Shown here piece by piece: positions 21,776 to 28,691 of a stretch of DNA of 32,826 bases. This DNA is from Leifsonia aquatica H1aii (GTDB taxonomy: Bacteria; Actinomycetota; Actinomycetes; Actinomycetales; Microbacteriaceae): NCBI RefSeq assembly GCF_000633535.1, contig NZ_AYMR01000041.1, forward strand, positions 1 through 32,826, in the 5' to 3' direction. The notes beneath the pieces are model-generated. The model had not been told where the DNA came from and did no database searches. It was given only the letters and a program-made list of their open reading frames with translations. Position 1 is the stretch's first letter; the number at the start of each line of letters is the position of its first letter. A program made the translations under genes and the position numbers.

Positions 21776-22881
21776 CGGCCGCAGAGCGCGGCGCACCCTC
21801 GCCCGGCGCGGCGGGCGCCCCGTCGAGCGTCCTCGTGATCGGCAGCGGTGTCGCCGGAGCGGCGACCGCCTTCGCGCTCGTCCGCCGCGGTGTCGCGGTC
21901 ACCGTGGCCGACGCCGGGCTGACCGGGCGCGCGACGGATGCCGGCGCCGGCATCATCCAGCCGTGGTCCACCGCGGCGGACGGTGACTTCTACGAGCTGT
22001 ACGCGGCGAGCGCCGACTACTACCCCGAGCTGATCGAGCGGCTGGCCGAGGTCGGCGTCGACGACATCGGGTTCCGTCGCTCGGGCGCCCTGATCGTCAA
22101 CCGGGATGCGGCCGTGATCGACGCGGCCGAGGAGCGCATCGCCCGGCGGGCGCCGGAGGCCCGCACCATCGGCACGGTGCGGCGCACCGATGCCGCCGCC
22201 GCTCGCGCGCTCTTCCCGCCGCTCGGCGACGGCTTCCACGCCCTGCACATCGCGGGCGGTGCACGCGTCGACGGTCGCGCCCTGCGGGCCGGGCTGCTCG
22301 CCGGAGCGCAGGCCCACGGCGCGCAGTGCGTCGACGGCACGGTGTTCCTCGGCGCGGACGGCGTCGCGCGGATCGAGGAACGCGAGCTGACGGCCGACGC
22401 TCTGGTCGTCGCAGCGGGCGCGTGGACCAACCGCGTGCTCGACCGGCTGGGCGCGCGGGTCCCCGTGGAGCCGCAGCGCGGACAGATCACGCACCTGCGC
22501 CTCGATGGCGTGAGCACCCGCGACTGGCCGTCGGTGCACCCGGTCGCCCCGCACTATCTGGTGGCGTTCGACGACGCGCGCGTGGTCGTCGGAGCGACCC
22601 GCGAGACCGGCTCGGGATTCGACGCCCGCGTCACCGCCGCCGGCCAGCAGCAGGTGCTCGCCGACGCCCTCTCGGTCGCTCCGGGGCTCGCCGACGCGAC
22701 GGTGATCGAGACCCGCGTCGGCCTGCGCCCGCTGCCCGAGGGCGAGCTGCCCTCGGTCGGGGAGCTGGACGGGCACCCGGGCGTCTTCGTCAACGCCGGC
22801 TTCGGCGCGGCCGGGTTGACGATGGGTCCGCTCGTCGGCGACCTCCTCGCCGAGCAGATCGTCGGGACGGCCGCCGCGTGA
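21772..22881 (+). CDS. FAD-dependent oxidoreductase (DAO/glycine-oxidase type)
   Basis: A 369-residue flavoprotein of the D-amino-acid oxidase/sarcosine oxidase superfamily. An 18-residue Ala/Pro-rich lead precedes the dinucleotide fold VLVIGSGVAGAATAFALVRRG (about 20-40). The substrate-side blocks VVAAGAWTNRVLDRLG, PQRGQITHL and the C-terminal GVFVNAGFGAAGLTMGPLVGDLLAEQI are typical of the family, which oxidises amines or amino acids and yields peroxide. GTG at 21772 overlaps the hydrolase stop by 4 nt (GTGA). The substrate is unknown. Confidence 0.9.
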   Translation: MTAAERGAPSPGAAGAPSSVLVIGSGVAGAATAFALVRRGVAVTVADAGLTGRATDAGAGIIQPWSTAADGDFYELYAASADYYPELIERLAEVGVDDIGFRRSGALIVNRDAAVIDAAEERIARRAPEARTIGTVRRTDAAAARALFPPLGDGFHALHIAGGARVDGRALRAGLLAGAQAHGAQCVDGTVFLGADGVARIEERELTADALVVAAGAWTNRVLDRLGARVPVEPQRGQITHLRLDGVSTRDWPSVHPVAPHYLVAFDDARVVVGATRETGSGFDARVTAAGQQQVLADALSVAPGLADATVIETRVGLRPLPEGELPSVGELDGHPGVFVNAGFGAAGLTMGPLVGDLLAEQIVGTAAA

Positions 22882-23957
22882 TCCTCGCCCGGGACGAGGC
22901 GCGCCGTATCGCCGTGCGGGCCCAGCGCCTCGACGCCGCGCGGCCGACGGGGCTCGTGCCCCTGGTGGAGCATCTCACCTTCCTGCAGCTGGACCCGACC
23001 GCCGCCGTCGCCCCGAGCGCAGAGTTGATCGCCTTCACCCGGCTCGGGCCGACATTCCGCCCGGACGAGGTGCGGGCGGCTCTCGAGGACGACCACCTGC
23101 TCTACGAGATGAAGGCGATGGACGACCCCAAGCAGCCGCCGTTCGCGATGCTGCGTGCCGTCTCCGACCTCGGGCTGCAGCTCGATCGGATGTCCCGGTG
23201 GCCGGACGCCGTTCCCGCCTGGGCCGCCTGGCTCACGGCCAACGACGCCTTCCGCCTCGCTGTGCTCGCGCGACTGCGCGCGGACGGCCCGCTGCTGTCG
23301 AAGGAGATCCCGGACACCGCTGCCGTGCCGTGGCAGTCGAGCGGCTGGACGCACAACCAGAACGTGACCCGCATGCTGGAGCTGCTGCAGGGGCGTGGCG
23401 AGGTGGCGGTCGCGGGCCGCATCGGTCGCCAGCGCACGTGGGATGTCGCCGAGCGCGTCTACCCGGCCGGCATCGAGGTCGTGCCCGAGGAGCAGGCCAG
23501 GCCCCTGCGGGATGCCCGCCGCCTGCGCGCGGCCGGCATCGCCCGCGCCGTCCTGGTGGGCGATGCGGGCGAGCCTGTCCGGGTGGAGGGAAGCGACCTC
23601 GAGTGGCGGGTCGACCCGGAGGCGGTGGGAGCGCCGTTCGCCGGCCGCACCGCCCTGTTGTCGCCGTTCGACCGGCTGGTGCACGACCGGGTGCGCACGC
23701 TCGACCTCTTCGGCTTCGAGTACCTGCTGGAGATGTACAAGCCGGCCGCTCAGCGCCGCTGGGGCTACTTCGCCCTGCCGATCCTCCATGAGGACCGCCT
23801 GGTCGGAAAGCTCGACGCGACCGCCGACCGCACGACCGGGGTCTTCCGCGTCGCCGCCGTGCACGAGGATGAGCCGTTCCCGCCCGCCGTGCGGGACGAC
23901 GTGGAGGAGGCGATCGCCGAGCTCGCCGCGTGGCTCGGCCTGACGGTCGCCCGCTGA
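22878..23957 (+). CDS. YcaQ/AlkZ-like winged-helix DNA glycosylase
   Basis: A 359-residue protein of the HTH_42 group (tandem winged helices) that includes E. coli YcaQ and the AlkZ self-resistance glycosylases, which remove bulky or crosslinking alkylation from DNA. The Q-x-D form of the catalytic motif is present as Q37-L38-D39 in LTFLQLDPTAAV, placing it nearer YcaQ than AlkZ (Q-x-Q). Further blocks are LLYEMKAMDDP, LLSPFDRLVHDRVRTLDLFGFEYLLEMY and RWGYFALPILHEDRLVGKLD. GTG at 22878 overlaps the FAD gene stop (GTGA); a longer in-frame start at 22326 would run inside the FAD gene and is rejected. It is the last gene of the operon. Confidence 0.88.
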   Translation: MILARDEARRIAVRAQRLDAARPTGLVPLVEHLTFLQLDPTAAVAPSAELIAFTRLGPTFRPDEVRAALEDDHLLYEMKAMDDPKQPPFAMLRAVSDLGLQLDRMSRWPDAVPAWAAWLTANDAFRLAVLARLRADGPLLSKEIPDTAAVPWQSSGWTHNQNVTRMLELLQGRGEVAVAGRIGRQRTWDVAERVYPAGIEVVPEEQARPLRDARRLRAAGIARAVLVGDAGEPVRVEGSDLEWRVDPEAVGAPFAGRTALLSPFDRLVHDRVRTLDLFGFEYLLEMYKPAAQRRWGYFALPILHEDRLVGKLDATADRTTGVFRVAAVHEDEPFPPAVRDDVEEAIAELAAWLGLTVAR

Positions 23958-24001
23958 CCCGTCCCTCCCGCTCCTGCTCCCGGCCGCACACGGGGCCGGC
24001 C

Positions 24002-24054
24002 CGGGGTCGCATTCTGTCGCTCTCGCCGACGCGAAGCGACGTGATGCGACCCCG
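24002..24054. terminator. Bidirectional terminator between converging genes
   Basis: An 11-nt arm (24002-24012, CGGGGTCGCAT) pairs perfectly with 24044-24054, and inside it GTCGCT (24016-24021) pairs with AGCGAC (24035-24040). It lies between the stops at 23957 (+) and 24078 (-). Confidence 0.75.
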
Positions 24055-24077
24055 CGCCGGCGCGAAGCCTGCGCAGC

Positions 24078-24857
24078 CTAGGCCGACGCCGCCGCGCGGG
24101 CGTGCGGGTCGGAGGCGTTGAGCGCCGCGACCACCTGGTCGTAGTCGCCGCGGGCCTCCCCGTAGCGCAGGAACTTCACCCGCTCGACCTGGATCTCGGT
24201 CGCGTCCGGCTGCGTCTCGATCAGCTCCATCACCTCGGCGACGAACGCGTCGAGCGGCAGGGCGACCTCGCTCGCCTCCTGTCCGGGCATCAGGCCGGTG
24301 CGCACCGCCGGCGGCTCCAGTTCCTGCACGCGCACCGAGGTGCCGGCGAGCTGGAGGCGGATGCTCTCGCTGAGCATGTGGATGGCGGCCTTGGTGGCGT
24401 TGTAGCTCGGGGTCACGGCGAGCGGGGTGAACGCCAGCCCGGACGAGACGGTCATGATGGTCGCGGCGGGCCGGGTCTGCAGGTGCTCGACGAACGCGCC
24501 GATCAACCGGATCGGGCCGAGCAGGTTCGTGGTCACGGTCGCTTCGGCCGTCTCCAGGAAGCGCGCCGGGTCGCGCCAGTCCTCGGCCCGCATGATGCCG
24601 GCCATGGCGACGAGCACGTTCAACTCGGGGTGGCGCTCGATCACGGCGGTGGAGGCGGTGCGGATGCTCTCGGCGTCCGCGGTGTCGATGCGCTCGGTGT
24701 CGATGCCGGGGTGCTCCGCGGCGATCCGCTCGAGCAGGTCGGTGCGGCGGCCGCCGACGATGACGGTGTTGCCGCGCTGATGGAGGGCGACGGCGAGGGC
24801 CAGGCCGATTCCGCTCGTCGCTCCGGGGATGAAGATGGTGTTGCCGGTGATGTCCAT
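24078..24857 (-). CDS. Short-chain dehydrogenase/reductase (DltE-like)
   Basis: A 259-residue NAD(P)-dependent oxidoreductase. GATSGIG (12-18), the basic GGRRTD after strand 2 (suggesting NADPH), the AMAGIM variant of NAG, Ser138/139, and Tyr152-x3-Lys156 (YNATK) are all present. The C-terminal EPPAVRTGLMPGQEASEVALPL block is typical of DltE-type SDRs. ATG at 24857 has a perfect GGAGG site 8 nt upstream; the much longer open frame upstream is spurious. It is divergent from an XRE/MmyB-type regulator, a common pairing in actinobacteria in which the regulator controls the reductase. Confidence 0.93.
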   Translation of the reverse strand: MDITGNTIFIPGATSGIGLALAVALHQRGNTVIVGGRRTDLLERIAAEHPGIDTERIDTADAESIRTASTAVIERHPELNVLVAMAGIMRAEDWRDPARFLETAEATVTTNLLGPIRLIGAFVEHLQTRPAATIMTVSSGLAFTPLAVTPSYNATKAAIHMLSESIRLQLAGTSVRVQELEPPAVRTGLMPGQEASEVALPLDAFVAEVMELIETQPDATEIQVERVKFLRYGEARGDYDQVVAALNASDPHARAAASA

Positions 24858-24908
24858 GCCCACAGCCTCCGTCGCCCGGCCGTGCAGCGGCAGAGACCCG
24901 GCGATCGG

Positions 24909-24923
24909 GGGATCCGCGATCCC
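24909..24923. promoter_or_regulatory. Candidate operator in the SDR/XRE divergent promoter
   Basis: GGGATC (24909-24914), a 3-nt spacer, then GATCCC (24918-24923) form a perfect dyad in the middle of the 102-nt divergent gap. It is the obvious binding site for the adjacent XRE-type regulator. Confidence 0.5.
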
Positions 24924-24959
24924 TGGTTCGCGCGCGGCCGCACGGCGGATGATGGAGAC

Positions 24960-25799
24960 ATGGACCGTGCCGCTCTCGCCGACTTCCTCCGCCGCCACCG
25001 GGAGGCGCTGCAGCCCGCCGATGTCGGGCTGGCCGTCGGCGCCCGGCGGCGCGCGCCGGGTCTGCGCCGGGAGGAGGTGGCCCTGCTGGCGGCGATGTCC
25101 GTGGACTACTACACCCGGCTGGAGCAGCAGCGCGGCCCGCAGCCGAGCGAGCAGATGCTCGGCAGCCTGGCCCGGGCCCTGCGGCTGACGACGGACGAAC
25201 GCGACTACCTGCACCGCATCGCCGGGCACAACACGCCCGATCGGCTCGGCGGTGCGCACGTGCCGCCCGCACTGCTGCGCGTGCTGGACCGGCTCGCCGA
25301 CACGCCCGCGCTCATCCTGTCGAACCTGGGCGAGACGCTGGTGCAGAACCGGATGGCCGTGGCGCTGCTCGGCGACCGGTCCGGCTTCACCGGGCTGGAA
25401 CGGAGCGAGATCTACCGCTGGTTCACGCAGCCCACGGAGGCGCGGTCGATGTATCCGGAGGGCGACCGGGAGCGGCAGAGCCGGTCCCAGGTCGCCTCGC
25501 TGCGCGACGCGTACGGGGCGATGGGCGAGCGCTCCCGCGCCGGTGAGCTCGTCCGCGCTCTGCTGCGGGAGAGCCCGGAGTTCGTCCTGCTGTGGGAGCG
25601 GCACGAAGTGGCCCGGCGCTTCGAGGACCACAAGACGCTGCTGCACCCCGAGCTGGGCGCGATCGAGCTGGACTGCCAGGCGCTGTTCACCGAGGACCTG
25701 TCGCAGTGCCTGCTCGTGCTCACCGCGCCGCCGCACACGGAGGCCTCGGAGAAGCTCGCCCTGCTGGGCGTCCTGGGCACGCAGTCGTTCGCGGGGTAA
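24960..25799 (+). CDS. XRE-family regulator with MmyB-like ligand domain
   Basis: A 279-residue regulator: an N-terminal helix-turn-helix (about 5-75, with GLRREEVALLAAMSVDYYTRLEQQRGPQPSEQMLGSLARAL) followed by the MmyB-like ligand-binding domain (LRVLDRLADTPALILSNLGETLVQNRMA, then FVLLWERHEVARR and HPELGAIELDCQAL). These proteins typically sit beside a short-chain dehydrogenase, as here. ATG at 24960 has GGAG 5 nt upstream. The stop codon TAA overlaps the -10 hexamer of the next gene. Confidence 0.94.
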   Translation: MDRAALADFLRRHREALQPADVGLAVGARRRAPGLRREEVALLAAMSVDYYTRLEQQRGPQPSEQMLGSLARALRLTTDERDYLHRIAGHNTPDRLGGAHVPPALLRVLDRLADTPALILSNLGETLVQNRMAVALLGDRSGFTGLERSEIYRWFTQPTEARSMYPEGDRERQSRSQVASLRDAYGAMGERSRAGELVRALLRESPEFVLLWERHEVARRFEDHKTLLHPELGAIELDCQALFTEDLSQCLLVLTAPPHTEASEKLALLGVLGTQSFAG

Positions 25800-25802
25800 T
25801 GT
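25797..25802 (+). promoter_or_regulatory. -10 element (TAATGT) of a leaderless promoter
   Basis: TAATGT overlaps the stop codon of the XRE gene and ends 7 nt before GTG at 25810. No Shine-Dalgarno is visible. It gives the next gene its own promoter despite the 10-nt gap. Confidence 0.5.
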
Positions 25803-25809
25803 CTGCGCC

Positions 25810-26724
25810 GTGGACGTGACCTCGTGGCTTCTGGAAGGCGACCCCGCGATCCGGTGGCAGACCCGGCGTGACCTGCTGGGCGAGCCGCCGTCCTCGTGGG
25901 CGGAGGACCGTGCATCCGTCGAGCGCGTGGGGTGGGGTGCGGCGATCCTGGACGCGCAGGACCAGTCCGGCACGTGGGGCGGCGCCGTCTGGAAGCCGGA
26001 GGATTGGGACGCCACCGACGACACGATGCTGCTGCTCGCGACCCTCGGCGCCACTCCCGACGGCCCCCGGATGGCGGAGGCGCTTCGACGCGTGCGCACG
26101 GGCGTCGACTGGGGTGAGGAGTGGGGCCGCAGCCCGTTCTTCGAGGGCGAGGTCGAGCCGTGCATCAACGGCCGCGTGCTCGTCGCCGGGGCCGCGTTCG
26201 GCTCCGCGAGCGAGCGTATCGTCGGCCTGCTGCTCGCCGACCAGAAGGACGACGGCGGCTGGAACTGCTACTCGGAGGATCACACCGATCCCGGCTCGTT
26301 CCATTCCACGATCTGCGCGCTGGAGGGGCTGGTCGCGTACCGCGACGCCGACGGGCGAACCGACGTCTCCGCGGCCATCGCCCGCGGACACACCTACCTC
26401 CTCGAACGCGGCCTCCTGCGGCGAAAGAGCGACGGCACGCTGATCGACCAGGACTGGCTCACGTTCCGGTTCCCGACGTATTGGCGCTACGACGTGCTGC
26501 GCGGCCTGGATCACCTCCGCGCCGCGGGACTTCCCGCGGACGACCGCGTCGGCGAGGCCGTCGAGCTCGTCGCGGCACACCGCGCGGACGACGGCCGCTG
26601 GCTGCTCGAAGCCGCCATCCCGGGCCGCACGGTCGTCACGATGGAACGCGTCGGCGAGCCGAGCCGGTGGCAGACCCTGCGTGCACTGCGGGTGCTGAGA
26701 TGGGCGGGGCGGTCGGTCGACTGA
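25810..26724 (+). CDS. Alpha-toroid protein of the squalene-cyclase/prenyltransferase fold
   Basis: A 304-residue protein with repeated QW-like blocks: DQSGTWGGAVW (51-61), QKDDGGWNCYSEDHTDPGSFHST and HRADDGRWLLE. This pattern belongs to the alpha/alpha-toroid fold shared by terpene cyclases and protein prenyltransferases, and databases often call such proteins squalene cyclase. It is less than half the length of a real squalene-hopene cyclase and the class II acid motif DxDD is not intact (ATDD at 68-71, in WDATDDTM). A cyclase role is therefore doubtful. GTG at 25810 is favoured by the -10 hexamer; GTG at 25816 is the alternative. Confidence 0.75.
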   Translation: MDVTSWLLEGDPAIRWQTRRDLLGEPPSSWAEDRASVERVGWGAAILDAQDQSGTWGGAVWKPEDWDATDDTMLLLATLGATPDGPRMAEALRRVRTGVDWGEEWGRSPFFEGEVEPCINGRVLVAGAAFGSASERIVGLLLADQKDDGGWNCYSEDHTDPGSFHSTICALEGLVAYRDADGRTDVSAAIARGHTYLLERGLLRRKSDGTLIDQDWLTFRFPTYWRYDVLRGLDHLRAAGLPADDRVGEAVELVAAHRADDGRWLLEAAIPGRTVVTMERVGEPSRWQTLRALRVLRWAGRSVD

Positions 26725-26742
26725 TCGCGTCTCCGGGGCGCG

Positions 26743-27315
26743 TCAGTCGCGCTGCCACCCGCGGCGCAGGTGGGCGAAGATCGTCGCAAGCGCCGCAGCG
26801 GGGTCGCCGTCGCGCGCGGCCACGTCGGGAGCCTCGAGTGCGAACCGTGCCAGCGCGCGCAGGCGGGCGCCGTCGACTTCGCGCCGCTCGTCCACCAGCG
26901 CCGCGACGAGGGCGTCCTCGCAGTCCGTCCACTTCGCGCTCACGTAGGCCCGCAACTGCGGTGTCGTGAAGATCAGCTCCAGCAGCCGTGCCGAGTCCTG
27001 GTCGCCGCCGGCGAACGGGAGGCGGGTGCCCATGAACGCCTCGACGGCGTCCAGCACGTCCGTTCCTGGCCCGCGCTCCGCGATCGATCGGGTGAGCGCC
27101 TCCACGCGGTCCTCGTCCTGGCCGAACACGAGCGCGACCTTCCCCTCCGGGTAGTAGGTGAAGAGCGTCGTCAGGGCGACATCCGCCGCCTCGGCGATCT
27201 CGGCGACGGAGACGTCGTCGAAGCCGCGCGCCAGGAAGAGTCGCAGCGCCTGCTCGTGGAGCACACGTCTGGTGCGTTCCCGCTTGCGCTCGCGGAGTCC
27301 GGTTTCCGTCGTCAT
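26743..27315 (-). CDS. TetR-family regulator
   Basis: A 190-residue TetR protein. The helix-turn-helix is about 15-60 (RRVLHEQALRLFLARGFDDVSVAEIAEAADVALTTLFTYYP); the remainder is a helical ligand domain with an acidic linker. ATG at 27315 is chosen because a TACGCT hexamer ends 6 nt upstream; extension upstream would add MKMESVRILSYADA. It is divergent from an amidohydrolase gene, with a perfect 7+7 operator-like palindrome between them at 27370-27386. Confidence 0.93.
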   Translation of the reverse strand: MTTETGLRERKRERTRRVLHEQALRLFLARGFDDVSVAEIAEAADVALTTLFTYYPEGKVALVFGQDEDRVEALTRSIAERGPGTDVLDAVEAFMGTRLPFAGGDQDSARLLELIFTTPQLRAYVSAKWTDCEDALVAALVDERREVDGARLRALARFALEAPDVAARDGDPAAALATIFAHLRRGWQRD

Positions 27316-27321
27316 CGCATC

Positions 27322-27327
27322 AGCGTA
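27322..27327 (-). promoter_or_regulatory. -10 element (TACGCT) of a leaderless promoter for TetR
   Basis: On the minus strand TACGCT is followed by GATGCG and then ATG at 27315, a 6-nt gap as in the other leaderless cases. Confidence 0.5.
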
Positions 27328-27369
27328 CGACAGAATCCGCACCGACTCCATTTTCATATCGATACCGTT

Positions 27370-27386
27370 TCTGTAGTCACTACAGA
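27370..27386. promoter_or_regulatory. TetR operator, perfect palindrome
   Basis: TCTGTAG, a 3-nt spacer (TCA), then CTACAGA. It sits about 10 nt upstream of a TACCGT -10 hexamer (27396-27401) for the amidohydrolase gene, so bound repressor would cover the -35. A partial third half-site, CTGTGCTAC, follows at 27390-27398. Confidence 0.7.
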
Positions 27387-27430
27387 TTTCTGTGCTACCG
27401 TCGACCGCACCGACATCGAAGGAGAACGAC

Positions 27431-28669
27431 ATGACTGCAACAGCGATCGTCAACGCGCGGGTGTTCGACGGACAGGACGCGCTCGGAACCACCACCGTCG
27501 TGCTCGACGGCGGCGTCATCCGCTCCGTGGGCGCGGAGCCGCCCGCCGGCGCCCGGCTGATCGACGCGACCGGGGCCACGCTGCTCCCCGGACTGATCGA
27601 CTCCCACGTGCACACCTCGGTCGAGGCCCTCGAGCTGGCCCTCACCTTCGGGGTGACGACCGAGCTCGAGATGCAGGGGATGTTCACGCGCGCCAACCGC
27701 ACTCACGTCAGCGGGAACGATCGGCTGGCCGACGTCCGCTCCGCCGGATTCGGCATCACCCCGCCCGGCGGCCACCCGAGCGAGCTGATGGGCGGCGGAG
27801 GCGACGAGGAGCCGTGGGAGGACGGCGACGACGACAGCGGCGCGTGGCCCGAGCTGGTGATGCCCTTCGCGAGCACCCCCGAGGAGGCCGTGGCCTTCAT
27901 CCCGCAGTTGGAGGCCACCGGCTCGGACTACATCAAGTTCATGATCGACGACGGCACCGTCGAGGGAGCGCCCGGCCTGCCGATGCTCGACGACGCCACC
28001 GTCGCGGCGGGGGTGGGCGAAGCCCGTCGACGCGGGCTGCTCACTGTCGCCCACGCCCTCACCGTGGCGGCGACGCGATCGGCGATCGGCGCCGGCATCG
28101 ACGGCCTCGCTCACCTGTTCATGGATGCGCCGCACACGACGGCGCTGGTCGACGCGATCGCGGGGAGCGGCGCGTTCGTCGTCCCGTGCGTGGTGCTCAA
28201 CGCCTCCATGATGGGCATCCCCGCGACCGGCCTCGCGGACGATCCCCGCGTCGCCTCCCGGCTCGACGAAGCGTGGACGTCGACCCTCCGCAGCAGCTAC
28301 GACCGCTACCCGCAGGGCAGCCTGGACGACGTCCTGGCATCGGTGCGCGCCCTCCACGACGCCGGGGTCGACCTCCTGGTCGGCACGGACGCCTCGTTCC
28401 CGCTGCCTGCGCTGGGAGGCGTCGCGCACGGCGCCAGCGTTCACCACGAGCTGCAGCTCTTCGTCCGCGCGGGTCTCACCCCGGTCGACGCGCTGCGTTC
28501 GGCCACCTCCGTCCCGGCCCGCCGGTTCGGCCTCGCCGACCGTGGACGCATCCGCGACGGTCTCCGCGCCGACCTGCTCCTCGTGGACGGCGACCCGACC
28601 GAACGGATCTCCGACACGCTCAACGTGCGTCAGGTCTGGCGTCGGGGAGCGCCGCTGCTGTCACACTGA
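27431..28669 (+). CDS. Amidohydrolase family protein (imidazolonepropionase/prolidase-like)
   Basis: A 412-residue metal-dependent hydrolase of the amidohydrolase superfamily. The metal site is complete: H59-V-H61, a lysine in DYIKFMIDDG (possible carbamylated bridge), His in VAHAL, His in LAHLFMD, and Asp in LLVGTDASF. The N- and C-terminal beta-sandwich (IVNARVFDG, and GLRADLLLVDGDPTERI) is typical. Related proteins hydrolyse cyclic amides or Xaa-Pro/Arg dipeptides; the substrate is unknown. A Gly/Asp/Glu-rich loop (GGGGDEEPWEDGDDDSG) around 117-133 is distinctive. ATG at 27431 has an excellent AAGGAGA site. The TetR operator upstream predicts repression. Confidence 0.93.
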   Translation: MTATAIVNARVFDGQDALGTTTVVLDGGVIRSVGAEPPAGARLIDATGATLLPGLIDSHVHTSVEALELALTFGVTTELEMQGMFTRANRTHVSGNDRLADVRSAGFGITPPGGHPSELMGGGGDEEPWEDGDDDSGAWPELVMPFASTPEEAVAFIPQLEATGSDYIKFMIDDGTVEGAPGLPMLDDATVAAGVGEARRRGLLTVAHALTVAATRSAIGAGIDGLAHLFMDAPHTTALVDAIAGSGAFVVPCVVLNASMMGIPATGLADDPRVASRLDEAWTSTLRSSYDRYPQGSLDDVLASVRALHDAGVDLLVGTDASFPLPALGGVAHGASVHHELQLFVRAGLTPVDALRSATSVPARRFGLADRGRIRDGLRADLLLVDGDPTERISDTLNVRQVWRRGAPLLSH

Positions 28670-28691
28670 GGCCGACGGCCGGCACCCGCTC

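Noticed and set aside
22326-22877. Longer start for the YcaQ-like gene
   Set aside because: The added segment lies in another frame of the FAD oxidoreductase gene and is Arg/Gly-rich; the GTGA overlap start fits.
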